DNA of 36,103 nucleotides from an uncultured Bacteroidales bacterium (GCA_945827635.1 CALZOG010000014.1:1-36103); one strand, 5' to 3'; positions 24,115 through 32,474 are shown, counted from the first letter of the stretch. Made by a program: numbers and translations. The notes: generated from the sequence alone by a model not told the origin.

Positions 24115-26013
24115 TTAGATGTTATATGTTTGAGAGTTTGAGGGTTTGAGAGTTTGAGGGTTTGAGGGTTTGAGGGTTTGAGGGTTTGAGAGTTTGAGGG
24201 TTTGAGGGTTTGAGGGTTTGAGAGTTTGAGGGTTTGAAAGTTGAGAGTTTGAGCAGTCGATGATGTTCATGCGGCAGTTCTTGCAGTCGAACTGCAGTTC
24301 TACCGTAGTGCCGTTGCTGAGTCTCAGATAGCGCGGTTCGCTCTCCGGCTTGAGTCGTGAGGGCTGCTTGCGGCAGTGCCCCAACTCGTACAGAATACAA
24401 TACCTGCAGGTCATTAGCGGTTCGCCGGTGCTGTTGTAATCCGGCAGATCATCCTCGCTGACGTTTACCGGTGCAGCCTTCTGCCTGATGTATGCAGTAT
24501 CTTGCGCCTCAACTGCTGCGGCTGCCACCTCACGGCGCCATGCGTTAAGGGCACTCATCGGGATAAAATATGCCTGCTCGGGCACATGTACCTCAGCCGC
24601 CACATAATCCGTATCGCCTAACTTGGCGAGTTGTGCTGCTTGCGTACGTCGTGCCTGCTCGCCCTGGGTGGCTGCAGTGTGCGGGTGATCGTAGTGCCGC
24701 GTGGCAATCCAACTGCCGGCGGGATAACTGCCGATGCTTAGTGCAAACCCGCTCTCTTCCGCCTCCAGAGTGATAGTTACAGGTATGTGCTGCTCTGCGT
24801 GCAGTAGCTTGAGGAATGCCGTGTCGGTGTTTCGGTACAGCATGGTTCCGACGGGAATATTCACCGCACGGAACGTGCTCACTGCTACTGCTGTGCCGGA
24901 TAGCGGCATAACGCTGTTGACCTGAAATCCCCGGTCAGCGTAACATAACCCGTCACCGTTGTGCAGCGTTACGTCCGGCAACATTTGCACGTGTATTGAT
25001 CGGTCGCGTACGGAGGTAACGATGCCGACAGGTTCGCCTGTGGACTTCGGGCTGTCCCAGTTTGCCAGTTCAGCCGTGCGTCCGGCAATGAAGTACGGCG
25101 AGTCACCGCGGTGGAATGTCTTGGCGGGGTTCGGCTCAAACGAGCGCTTGTACTCCGAGTCGTGAACTTGCTTGCCGCCAGCGGCTGCGTCCCGGGTGAG
25201 CGCATCTAACTTCTGCCGGTAATATGCCACTACGTTCGTCACGTAGTCGGCATCCTTGAGCCGGCCTTCAATCTTCAGTGTGCTGACACCCGCGTCGTGC
25301 AACTGCTGCAGGTACGCCGAGCGGTTCATATCTTTCAGCGAGAGTACGTAACGTTGATGCAGAGGCTGACCTTTGGCGTCACGCAGTTCGCGTCCGCGGC
25401 TGTCCAGTACATCGTATGCCATACGGCACATCTGTGCACACGCACCGCGATTGGCACTTCTGCCCATCAGCCGTTCGGACATATAGCAACGCCCGGAGTA
25501 GCATACGCACACCGCGCCGTGAACGAACACCTCCAGTTCGATAGGTTGCTCCGGGTTATCAGCCAACGTGGCTTGACGTATAGCACGAATCTCGCCGATA
25601 CTGAGTTCGCGTGCCAGTACAGCCCGCCGGAAACCCATGCGCTGCAGTGCCACTACCTGTTCGGGTGTGCGGTTGTCGCACTGCGTGGAGGCGTGCAGAC
25701 GGATAGGCGGCAGTTGTTCGCGCAGCAGGCGCAGGTCCTGAATGATCAGTGCATCCACACCCGCCTCGTACAGTTGCCACGCCATGGCTGCGGCTTCCTT
25801 TCGCTCGTAATCGTCCATCAGCGTGTTGACCGTAACCAGCACCTTGACGCCAAAGCGGTGGGCGTACGTAGCGAGTTGGCGTAAATCGTCGATGCTATTG
25901 CCGGCTGCCTGACGAGCACCGAACTTAGGTGCACCGATATATACTGCATCCGCGCCCGCCATGATAGCGGCGCGTGCTACGTCAATATTTTTTGCCGGTG
26001 CAAGTAGTTCCAT
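24115..26013 (-). CDS. U32-family peptidase-like protein with repeat-encoded tail
   Basis: 632 aa. The N-terminal TIM-barrel begins MELLAPAKNIDVARAAIMAGADAVYIG, typical for U32. The signature ELEVFVHGAVCVCYSGRC is at about 159-176, followed by RGACAQMCR. A cysteine cluster near the C-terminus (MTCRYCILYELGHC, FDCKNCRM) is usual for the Bacteroidetes long form. U32 relatives include RlhA and UbiU/V and act with Fe-S clusters in RNA or ubiquinone hydroxylation; the substrate here is unknown. The last 42 or so residues are encoded by an 8-bp tandem repeat and read as SNPQTLKP octapeptides, almost surely non-native. It lies 15 nt after the trmH-like stop. Confidence 0.88.
   Translation of the reverse strand: MELLAPAKNIDVARAAIMAGADAVYIGAPKFGARQAAGNSIDDLRQLATYAHRFGVKVLVTVNTLMDDYERKEAAAMAWQLYEAGVDALIIQDLRLLREQLPPIRLHASTQCDNRTPEQVVALQRMGFRRAVLARELSIGEIRAIRQATLADNPEQPIELEVFVHGAVCVCYSGRCYMSERLMGRSANRGACAQMCRMAYDVLDSRGRELRDAKGQPLHQRYVLSLKDMNRSAYLQQLHDAGVSTLKIEGRLKDADYVTNVVAYYRQKLDALTRDAAAGGKQVHDSEYKRSFEPNPAKTFHRGDSPYFIAGRTAELANWDSPKSTGEPVGIVTSVRDRSIHVQMLPDVTLHNGDGLCYADRGFQVNSVMPLSGTAVAVSTFRAVNIPVGTMLYRNTDTAFLKLLHAEQHIPVTITLEAEESGFALSIGSYPAGSWIATRHYDHPHTAATQGEQARRTQAAQLAKLGDTDYVAAEVHVPEQAYFIPMSALNAWRREVAAAAVEAQDTAYIRQKAAPVNVSEDDLPDYNSTGEPLMTCRYCILYELGHCRKQPSRLKPESEPRYLRLSNGTTVELQFDCKNCRMNIIDCSNSQLSNPQTLKPSNPQTLKLSNPQTLKPSNPQTLKPSNSQTYNI
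24127..24253 (+). repeat. 8-bp tandem repeat in the 3' end of the U32 gene
   Basis: About 16 units of (A/G)GTTTGAG, one of them shortened to 7 bp, run in a row on the plus strand. Three units make 24 bp, so the reading frame is kept and yields an 8-residue protein repeat. The array may vary in length between strains. Confidence 0.9.
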
Positions 26014-26028
26014 GTACGTTGTCAGTAT

Positions 26029-26598
26029 TCAGTAATCAGTTTGTTTTCGCAAAGCTTGTGCCCAAGCGTACATTACTATACCTGCCGTTACGCTGACGTT
26101 CAGCGAGTGCTTGGTACCATACTGTGGCAGTTCGATGCAAGAGTCGCACATTGCCATCACCTCGTCAGCCACGCCGAACACTTCATGCCCGAGCACGAGC
26201 GCCACGCCTTGCCGGTCAGCGGCAGGCTGGTTGCAATAGTTCTCTATCGCCTGCTCCGGCGTAACGGCGTTGTGCGCCAACTCGATGGCATATACCTTGT
26301 ACCCCTGCTCGTGCAGTGCACGAATGGCATCGGTCGTGTCGGGGTAGTACGTATAGTCCACCGTCTGCTCTGCACCCAGTGCGGTCTTGTGCAGTTCGGA
26401 ATTAGGCGGACAACAGGTTATACCGCACAGGCACAACCCTTGCAGGCAGAACGCGTCTGCTGTGCGGAATACAGCGCCTACGTTGTGCTGGCTGCGTACA
26501 TTGTCCAGTACAACCACTACCGGCACTTTTCGTGCGGCAGCAAACGCCTCTGGCGTAAGGCGGTGCATATCGGCTATCGTTTTCTTGGTTGATGTCAT
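26029..26598 (-). CDS. TrmH/SpoU-family RNA 2'-O-methyltransferase
   Basis: 189 aa from ATG 26598, which overlaps the stop of rimM (ATGA); an upstream in-frame ATG would lie deep inside rimM. SPOUT methyltransferase motifs: VVVLDNVRSQHNVGAVFRTADAF (motif 1, Asn and Arg for SAM/RNA), VALVLGHEVFGV (motif 2) and CIELPQYGTKHSLNVSVTAGIVMY (motif 3, knot). The protein is single-domain without the N-terminal L30e-like RNA-binding part of RlmB. Target rRNA or tRNA position is not readable. Its coupling to rimM supports a ribosome or RNA maturation role. Confidence 0.9.
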   Translation of the reverse strand: MTSTKKTIADMHRLTPEAFAAARKVPVVVVLDNVRSQHNVGAVFRTADAFCLQGLCLCGITCCPPNSELHKTALGAEQTVDYTYYPDTTDAIRALHEQGYKVYAIELAHNAVTPEQAIENYCNQPAADRQGVALVLGHEVFGVADEVMAMCDSCIELPQYGTKHSLNVSVTAGIVMYAWAQALRKQTDY

Positions 26599-27098
26599 AG
26601 CAAACCCTCCGGCAGGCGGGCTAATATACGTTTGTTGTTTATATCTATCTGTTCGATCAGATCCTCGTGCAGCGGCAGCAGTGCACCGTTGTCCAATTGT
26701 ATGAGTGTGTTCAGCGTGGAGGTGTCGATGGCAGTGATTGTACCTACCTCGCCTCGCTTGGCATCGCATAGCAGATAGCCTGTCAGCGTATCAAGGTCAG
26801 CATGCGCGGCAGCCTGTTCCGGCAGATCGGTGCGTAACATGAATGCCTCGCAGCCAACAAATCGTGCGGCGTGTTGTTCGCTGCTTACGCCCTGCATGAA
26901 CAGCAACACATCCTCGCTGCCCTTGGTGCGCCAGTCTGTCACACGGAAAGGTACGTATATACCATCCACGCTCAGAATGATGAACGTTGCATCGTTGTCC
27001 TCCCAGCAGGTGTTCGTCATGCGGCACTGTAGTTCGCCGCCCGTGCCGTGCGTGCGAATAATGCGACCGATATGTAATAACTCTTGTTCGGTGATCAT
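26595..27098 (-). CDS. rimM: Ribosome maturation factor RimM
   Basis: 167 aa. N-terminal RimM barrel: ELLHIGRIIRTHGTGGELQCRM (family G-x-I-x-x-x-H-G-x-x-G). The second half has the PRC-barrel-like part DLDTLTGYLLCDAKRGEVGTITAID and closes with LLPLHEDLIEQIDINNKRILARLPEGLL (family form: P-x-x-x-x-I-x-x-I-D, then PEGLL). RimM helps 30S subunit assembly, near ribosomal protein S19. It overlaps the TrmH-like gene by ATGA; the preceding lipoprotein gene ends 45 nt upstream. Confidence 0.93.
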   Translation of the reverse strand: MITEQELLHIGRIIRTHGTGGELQCRMTNTCWEDNDATFIILSVDGIYVPFRVTDWRTKGSEDVLLFMQGVSSEQHAARFVGCEAFMLRTDLPEQAAAHADLDTLTGYLLCDAKRGEVGTITAIDTSTLNTLIQLDNGALLPLHEDLIEQIDINNKRILARLPEGLL

Positions 27099-27143
27099 AT
27101 TCCGTCTGTTATAGTCATTCTATCCAATATCCACACTTATCTA

Positions 27144-27629
27144 TCAGCGCGGTGTGACATATACGATGCCTGACATCGTGTTGTACGTGCAGTTGTATCG
27201 CTTGAGCGGCTCTTGGGCTACACCGCGTGTGGGTACGCCGTTGCCGGAATAGATGTCGTACTGCTCATAACATGAGTCACAAACAGCAAACATCCCATCA
27301 ATGCAACAAGGTGCATCGCGTAACAAACAGTGGGGACAGCAGAGGTCGTAAGCGGCGTAGGTGCCAGAGTTATCGATGTACACCACTGTACCGGCAAAGC
27401 CGTAGGCATCCATAACGGTGAGCGGCTGTGTTATACCGTTGAAGTGAAAACCGCCTGCGTCAACAATCACGTGGGAAGTGGGATTGCCGGGTACGAAACT
27501 CACAAACATTCCTACACGTGTGTTGATCTCCAGATGAATAGGGTAGTCGGGAACAGCACTGCGGAACGTTGTGCCCTGGCATGCAGTCAGTATAGCAGCT
27601 ACAGCAAGTATGAATAATCGCTGGCGCAT
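27144..27629 (-). CDS. Rieske-like lipoprotein with C-x-H / C-x-x-C ligands
   Basis: 161 aa. Signal peptide with lipobox LTAC (Cys17). Residues about 75-148 follow a Rieske fold outline: an alanine/tyrosine strand, AAYDLCCPHC, then FAVCDSCYEQYDIYSGNG and an EPLKRYNC end strand. The first ligand pair is canonical (Cys98-x-His100). After 16 residues the second is Cys117-x-x-Cys120, where Rieske proteins have C-x-x-H. It may hold an unusual Fe-S cluster or a structural zinc. Extra cysteines (97, 101, 108, 109) add doubt. The gene starts 3 nt after the FKBP stop, so the two lipoproteins are probably translated from one message. Confidence 0.65.
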   Translation of the reverse strand: MRQRLFILAVAAILTACQGTTFRSAVPDYPIHLEINTRVGMFVSFVPGNPTSHVIVDAGGFHFNGITQPLTVMDAYGFAGTVVYIDNSGTYAAYDLCCPHCLLRDAPCCIDGMFAVCDSCYEQYDIYSGNGVPTRGVAQEPLKRYNCTYNTMSGIVYVTPR

Positions 27630-27632
27630 GGC

Positions 27633-28124
27633 TTATTGCATTGCCTTGAGGTGCACCTCGTAGATGAGAGTCGAGTAGGGAGGTATAAACCCGAAGTATC
27701 CCTCCGAGCCGGTCGGCTCAGCACCGTAGCCCAGTTGATAGGGAATATACAATACAAAATCGTCGTGCAGACGCATCCGTTGTACACCCTCTGAGAATCC
27801 CGGTACGACTTGCGTCAATATGAACATGGCGTCCGTACCCTCTTGCAGCATATTGCCGGTGTTGTAGCCGCCGTAACTGCTGATGAGGTATAGTTTGTAG
27901 TCCAGCACCACGGTGCTGTTGTAGTTCGGTCGGCTCTCCGTAGGGTTCGGACTCGGGTTAAGTTGCTTGTACTGCAAGCCGGAGGCGGTGGTCACTACGC
28001 CGGGTTGGGTCTTGTTGTGCTCGAGCCACGCCTCGTTGAGTGATTTCCAATCTACGTAATCGTTCTTCTTGCAGCCCGAAAGAACTGCAAGCAAGATTAT
28101 AAATATGTATGCTGATTTCTTCAT
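27633..28124 (-). CDS. FKBP-type peptidyl-prolyl isomerase lipoprotein
   Basis: 163 aa from ATG 28124 (MKKSAYIFIILLAVLSGC), which gives a clean lipoprotein signal with lipid cysteine at 18; an ATG six codons upstream is less likely. The FKBP domain covers about 50-163: STVVLDYKLYL, VVPGFSEGVQRMRLHDDFVLYIPYQLGYG (family VIPGWxEGxxxMxxGxxxxxxIPxxLAYG) and IPPYSTLIYEVHL. It would catalyse proline isomerisation in the periplasm or on the outer membrane and help fold exported proteins. It lies between the EnvC-like and Rieske-like genes. Confidence 0.92.
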   Translation of the reverse strand: MKKSAYIFIILLAVLSGCKKNDYVDWKSLNEAWLEHNKTQPGVVTTASGLQYKQLNPSPNPTESRPNYNSTVVLDYKLYLISSYGGYNTGNMLQEGTDAMFILTQVVPGFSEGVQRMRLHDDFVLYIPYQLGYGAEPTGSEGYFGFIPPYSTLIYEVHLKAMQ

Positions 28125-28155
28125 TTCTCTTTTAACTTTCAATTTTTCATTATCC

Positions 28156-29331
28156 TTACTGCGCCAGCCATAACTCGGGGTTCTGCAGTTCTCTATCCTG
28201 CCAAACCTGGAACTGCAGTTCTGTCTTGTTATCCTCGTCAGGGTTGGAGGCTATGCGTCCGATAGCCTGCTTCGATGTCACTTTCTCGCCGGGCTTGACG
28301 TATGGTGATTGTATGCCCGTATAAACGGTGCGGTAGTTACCGTGCTGAATGATGATTGCGTAGGTCGAACCCATTACCATGCAGGTGGTTACCTCGCCCT
28401 CATACACGGCGCGGGCATCCGAACCGGCGGTAGTCTGGATATATATGCCTTTGTTGTTCAGTGTTACGTTTTCGTATATATGGTGCTGGTGCTTGCCGTA
28501 ATGTCCACTGATAAATCCTTTTTCCACAGGCCATGGCATGCGTCCTTTGTTGGCGGCAAAACCTCCGGCAATCAGTTCCTGTTCCTTGGTCAGTTGCTGC
28601 TTGCGATCCACCTGTTTGGCGATAGCCTGCTCGATCTGCTTGTTCAGTTGGTCGATCTTCTTCTGCTGTTGTCTCTGTTTGGCGGTAAGTTCTTTCTCTT
28701 TCTTCTTCAAGTCCTGCAGCATTGCTTTCTGTTTGCGCTCGTTACGGGCGAGCTGGTCGCGCTCGCGTTGCTGGGTCTTCAGGGCATTGTCTTTCTCCTT
28801 ACGGTTGTCCTGAATCAGTTCAGACTGAATCTGAATGTCCGCTTTCACGTTCTCGATGCGCTCCACCTGTTGTTGTCTGTAGGCTGCGAACTCGCGCATA
28901 TACCGCAAGCGGCGCACCAACTGATTAAAATCCTTGGCGGATAACAGGAACAGCAACGGCGACTGCTGCAGGTCGGTGTAATGGGTCAGTTGCACGAGGT
29001 TGGCGTAATCACGCTTGAGTGAGTCCAACTCGCTCTCCAGACGTGTATGTTCGTTCTGCAGGCGGTTCTGCTCTTTGTCCAACTCTACCAGTTCCTGATT
29101 GATGGAGTTGATCAGTTTCTTGCGCGTGCGAATGTCCTGATTGATCAGGTTGATCTTGTTCTCGGTAGCTTTCTCGTTCTGTTTTGTTTGCTTGATCATC
29201 TTACCGGTGTTCTCGATCTCCTCGGCATACTTCTTCTGCTGTGCCTGCAGTTCTTTCAGCGATTGCGCCTGCGCGCTCGCTACAGCCAGCAACGCTATCA
29301 ATAGCGTACATATAATGTGCTTGTGTCTCAT
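28156..29331 (-). CDS. EnvC-like murein hydrolase activator (degenerate M23)
   Basis: 391 aa from ATG 29331 (MRHKHIICTLLIALLAVASAQAQ, signal peptide); two ATGs lie 9 and 15 nt upstream. Residues about 25-250 are a long coiled coil rich in Q, E and K. The C-terminal LytM/M23 domain (about 270-390) keeps the fold (GHYGKHQHHIY, ARAVYEGEVTTCMVMGSTYAIIIQHGNYRTVYTGI, GEKVTSKQAIGRI) but lacks the zinc set: the family HxxxD and HxH positions are not conserved (ELQFQVW replaces LHFE). This is the pattern of EnvC, which activates cell-wall amidases at division rather than cutting itself. Confidence 0.9.
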   Translation of the reverse strand: MRHKHIICTLLIALLAVASAQAQSLKELQAQQKKYAEEIENTGKMIKQTKQNEKATENKINLINQDIRTRKKLINSINQELVELDKEQNRLQNEHTRLESELDSLKRDYANLVQLTHYTDLQQSPLLFLLSAKDFNQLVRRLRYMREFAAYRQQQVERIENVKADIQIQSELIQDNRKEKDNALKTQQRERDQLARNERKQKAMLQDLKKKEKELTAKQRQQQKKIDQLNKQIEQAIAKQVDRKQQLTKEQELIAGGFAANKGRMPWPVEKGFISGHYGKHQHHIYENVTLNNKGIYIQTTAGSDARAVYEGEVTTCMVMGSTYAIIIQHGNYRTVYTGIQSPYVKPGEKVTSKQAIGRIASNPDEDNKTELQFQVWQDRELQNPELWLAQ

Positions 29332-29363
29332 CCTTTCCATTTTCACCTTTCAGTTTTCAGTGT

Positions 29364-30071
29364 TCAGAATCCTTTCATCATCTGCTCCAGCGTTACCTGT
29401 TTGTAACCGCTGATGTTTGCGGGACGCAGGTTGGCGTTTCCGCCGGTCTGGATACTGTTGGTATATATCGTAGCCGCACCGTTCACTTCTGCGCGTGACA
29501 GTTGCAGGTTCAGTTGCTGTTCGTTGCGTCGCGCGAGGATGTTATTGTCAATCCACTGGTCGATATCATCGAGTGTGGCTTTCGTACCCATCTGTGCCAG
29601 TTCGTCGTATGTGAGTTGTGTGTAGCGGCGGTTGATCTTGTCAATCACTGTCACTGCTTGCTGATCCGCCTCCATGCGGAACATCTCCAGTCCGGCGAAC
29701 GGCTGGATACTGATAGCCAGTCCTGTGCCTCGTTGCCAGCGCATGGTAGCCGGTGTGGCGATCTGTTGTCCGCCTGCGGTCACCGTTATTGTCATACGCG
29801 ATATGCTCATGGTCTGCACTTTCGCCTTGCGTGCCGCCTCGGCTGCGGCTATCGAGTCCTGAATACGTTGCTGCTCAATCTGCTGCAGACGCATAGCCTC
29901 GGCTAAGGCTATCGAGTCCTGAATACGTTGCTGCTCTGCCTGACGCAGACGCTCGGCTTCCTGTTGGGCTGCAAGTTGCTGTTGTGCGGCAATCTTCTTT
30001 TTGTTGGCACAACTCATAGGCAGCAACAGTGCGGCTGCCAGTAGGACAAATAATGTACTATCTTTTCTCAT
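29364..30071 (-). CDS. DUF4292 family lipoprotein
   Basis: 235 aa. Signal peptide with lipobox PMSC (Cys21). Residues about 25-85 are a charged helix built from two tandem copies of a 20-residue unit (QQRIQDSIALAEAMRLQQIE / QQRIQDSIAAAEAARKAKVQ), nearly identical in DNA as well. The rest matches the DUF4292 outline found only in Bacteroidetes: ISIQPFAGLEMFRMEAD, VTVIDKINRRYTQLTYDELA, and VTLEQMMKGF at the end. The fold resembles LolA/LolB-like barrels, which suggests lipoprotein handling, but this is not proven. It keeps the conserved order TPR - DUF4292 - EnvC. Confidence 0.85.
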   Translation of the reverse strand: MRKDSTLFVLLAAALLLPMSCANKKKIAAQQQLAAQQEAERLRQAEQQRIQDSIALAEAMRLQQIEQQRIQDSIAAAEAARKAKVQTMSISRMTITVTAGGQQIATPATMRWQRGTGLAISIQPFAGLEMFRMEADQQAVTVIDKINRRYTQLTYDELAQMGTKATLDDIDQWIDNNILARRNEQQLNLQLSRAEVNGAATIYTNSIQTGGNANLRPANISGYKQVTLEQMMKGF

Positions 30072-30087
30072 TGTTGATTGGATTGTT

Positions 30088-31620
30088 CTATTTGTTTTGT
30101 AAGATAGATTGTTCTATCTGTTGGTAATGTTCGGCTATCGTCCCGTCGTCGTCCTGACGCATGTACTCCATGGCTCTTTTGATATAGAACAGTGCCATGT
30201 TGTTCTCGCCTTGCAGGTGTAGGATCCATGCATAGGTGTCGAGATACGTCGGATTAGTGGCATCTTTGGTTATGGTTCGCTGGCTGAGTTTCTCGGCTTT
30301 CTTCAGGTCGCCTCCGCTGATAGCCAGTGTCCAGGCGTAGTTGTTCAGCAGCATTGTATGTTCGGGTGCAAGTTTGAGCGCTTCCTCGTATGCTTGCAGT
30401 GCCTGATCGTAGTGCTTGAGGTGCCCGTGCAGGTCGCCGCTCAGCAGCAACAGTTCCAACTTAACCATCGGTTCCTCGGCGTGCAGCAGGGCGTGGCTTA
30501 GGACAGCGAGTGTCGAATCCCCGTCGCCTTGTTGCCAGCAGCGCAGGGCTTTGAAGTATCCCCACTTGGGATTGTCGGGCAGTACGGCATAACTCTCGTC
30601 GATGAACGCGCCAACCTCTTCTACCGTCACGGTGCTGTCGTCGCGCATCAGGTTGGCTATCTGCTCGCGCAGTGTGGCATCGGTAGGGTTCATGGTGAGC
30701 ATCGTACGACCTATCTCCAGTGCGCCGGTGGGGTTGTGCATGTCGTTTTGCTCGAAGTCGAACATCGCCTGATAGATCTGTTGCTCATAGGGATACTGCT
30801 CGCGCAGTTCGCTGAGCATAGCGCGTATGTCGGCAGGGGTATAGCCCGCGCGCTCCTTGCAGTTCGTTACGTAGTAGATCTTGCGTTGCAGCGGTATGTC
30901 GGCGTTATCCAGCAACTGGTTCAGCAGTTCGCGTGCCTCGGCTGCGTTGCCTTTGGCGTTAGCCTCGCTGTAGGCGTGCTCCTGACGAATGGCGCGTATG
31001 CGACCGTTGTTCGGGTCGCGCTGGAGGTAGTTGTCCAGCACGCGGAACGCCTCGGCGCGCTTGCCTGCCTCGCGCAAAATATTGAAACGTGTGATAACCG
31101 ACTGCTCGGTGGCTTCGCCGGTGAGTTTGTCAATCGCGTCGCGTGAAGCGAGAGCCTGCTTGAGTTTGCCTTCTGTGAGATAGATGTGCTCGTACAGTTC
31201 CAGAACGTCTATATCCTTGGGATTGCGCTTACGCATCGTTTTCAGCACCTGCATCGCCGTGTTCTTGTGTCCCGTCTCGTACGCGGTGACAGCGTAGCGC
31301 AGCCAATAGTCGTCGGGCGAACCTTCGTAGGCGGTGCGCAGTAGCGGCAACGCCTGCTCCTTGCCGAACAGACTCTGGATATACGCTCCGCGCATCGAGC
31401 AAACGGTGGGATTGGCAGGATCGATAGCATAGCACAACTCGAGCATAAAGTATGCCCGCGCATGTTCGTTGCGCTCCGAGGCTTGCATGGCGGCATACAG
31501 GTAGTAGTCGAGACGCATTTGTTGCTCGGCAGTCAGCGCCTCCGTTTTCGGCTTGGCGTGAACGATACTGCTACAAGCGAGCAGCAGCGTAAGTACTATA
31601 TAAGATAGAGGGAATTTCAA
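30088..31620 (-). CDS. Exported TPR-repeat protein
   Basis: 510 aa. A signal peptide (ending IVHA, about 22) is followed by about ten helical TPR or TPR-like units along the length. The clearest units are YDQALQAYEEALKLAPEHTM and KKAEKLSQRTITKDATNPTY in the C-terminal third. No enzyme motif is visible. TPR arrays of this kind act as docking platforms in the periplasm. In Bacteroidales this TPR gene commonly precedes DUF4292 and EnvC-like genes, so a role in cell-wall or outer-membrane assembly is a reasonable inference. The gap to DUF4292 is 16 nt. Confidence 0.88.
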   Translation of the reverse strand: MKFPLSYIVLTLLLACSSIVHAKPKTEALTAEQQMRLDYYLYAAMQASERNEHARAYFMLELCYAIDPANPTVCSMRGAYIQSLFGKEQALPLLRTAYEGSPDDYWLRYAVTAYETGHKNTAMQVLKTMRKRNPKDIDVLELYEHIYLTEGKLKQALASRDAIDKLTGEATEQSVITRFNILREAGKRAEAFRVLDNYLQRDPNNGRIRAIRQEHAYSEANAKGNAAEARELLNQLLDNADIPLQRKIYYVTNCKERAGYTPADIRAMLSELREQYPYEQQIYQAMFDFEQNDMHNPTGALEIGRTMLTMNPTDATLREQIANLMRDDSTVTVEEVGAFIDESYAVLPDNPKWGYFKALRCWQQGDGDSTLAVLSHALLHAEEPMVKLELLLLSGDLHGHLKHYDQALQAYEEALKLAPEHTMLLNNYAWTLAISGGDLKKAEKLSQRTITKDATNPTYLDTYAWILHLQGENNMALFYIKRAMEYMRQDDDGTIAEHYQQIEQSILQNK

Positions 31621-31647
31621 ATTTCAGGTTTCTAATTTATGATTGTC

Positions 31648-32295
31648 TTAAAATCTCTTCTGCACCAGCACATAAACGCTGTCGGGTAGCACACGGACGG
31701 TTACGTTTTGTTCGGCATCGAACTCGTCACCGTCGATAGTTACTGGGCCGTTGTACGCGCATGCGGTGCAGTCGTCCGCCTGCCGCCAACCGCTGTTGTC
31801 GTGCAGTTCGAGTTGTCCGTCCTGTATGCTTGTTTTGACGCTTTGTGCGCAGTTAACGAGTTGCTTGTCGCCTATCGTAACGGCGGTCATTGCGGTCAGT
31901 CGGCGTGCGTTATCCAAGGTCACCTCCATACTGTCGCACAACACGGGTTCGCAGCGGTTGAGCCATGTGAGCGCGGCATTAAAGCGCAGCGGCAAACTGA
32001 GGTGACGAGCCAGCGTGTTCGTCAGTCCCATAGGAATAATGCCCAAAGCCGAGTGTGTGCCGACCAAGCCTTCTGCTACCTCGCGAACAGTGCCATCGCC
32101 GCCGACAGCAACCACAGCATCAAAGCCCATGGCGGCATATTGCTTGGCGAGGGTCAGGGCGTGTCCTTCACGCTCGGTGAAGACAATGTTCTCCAGCCAT
32201 TGGCGTTTGTCGAGCAGCTCGTTGATGAGTTTAGGCAAACGGCGTTTGTTCTGCGTTCCGGACATAGGATTGATGATAAATGCAATATTCTTCAT
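31648..32295 (-). CDS. YegS/DgkB-type lipid kinase, shortened
   Basis: 215 aa, against about 290-310 for usual members. The N-terminal DAGK catalytic part is intact: IAFIINPMSGTQNKRRL (N-P-x-x-G), AVVAVGGDGTVREVAEGL (GGDGT nucleotide loop), and LGIIPMGLTNTLARHLSLP. The normal loop has GSGN; here GLTN. The second, beta-sandwich domain is cut to about 90 residues, though the closing DGDEFDAEQNVTVRVLPDSVYVLV keeps the family's end. It would phosphorylate a lipid such as diacylglycerol at the inner membrane. Activity is uncertain given the short lid domain. It has its own promoter and heads the minus run. Confidence 0.82.
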   Translation of the reverse strand: MKNIAFIINPMSGTQNKRRLPKLINELLDKRQWLENIVFTEREGHALTLAKQYAAMGFDAVVAVGGDGTVREVAEGLVGTHSALGIIPMGLTNTLARHLSLPLRFNAALTWLNRCEPVLCDSMEVTLDNARRLTAMTAVTIGDKQLVNCAQSVKTSIQDGQLELHDNSGWRQADDCTACAYNGPVTIDGDEFDAEQNVTVRVLPDSVYVLVQKRF

Positions 32296-32375
32296 AAGCG
32301 TCTCACTTCATTCAAAATTATACATACGCGGGCGATTGTAACAAACGCTCCGCTTTGCTTTAGCAAAAAAACATA

Positions 32376-32407
32376 CAAAGATACGAAAAAAAAAGCATAT
32401 TTGCAAA
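32376..32407 (-). promoter_or_regulatory. Promoter for the lipid kinase gene and the minus-strand run
   Basis: Read on minus: TTTG (32404-32407), a 20-nt spacer, TATCTTTG (32376-32383). The kinase ATG is at 32295, so the leader is about 75 nt. It is divergent from the promoter at 32423-32454. Confidence 0.8.
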
Positions 32408-32422
32408 TTTTTTGTCAAATTA

Positions 32423-32454
32423 TTTGCTTTTGTCAAATATTTGTTGTAATTTTG
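32423..32454 (+). promoter_or_regulatory. Promoter for the large secreted protein gene
   Basis: TTTG (32423-32426), a 20-nt spacer, TAATTTTG (32447-32454). The start codon at 32475 follows 20 nt later, so the leader is very short. Confidence 0.8.
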
Positions 32455-32474
32455 CACCGAAAACCTGAAAAAGT

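Noticed and set aside
26599..26769. N-terminal extension of the TrmH-like protein
   Set aside because: The extra 57 codons lie inside rimM in another frame and have no homology; the ATGA overlap gives a natural start.
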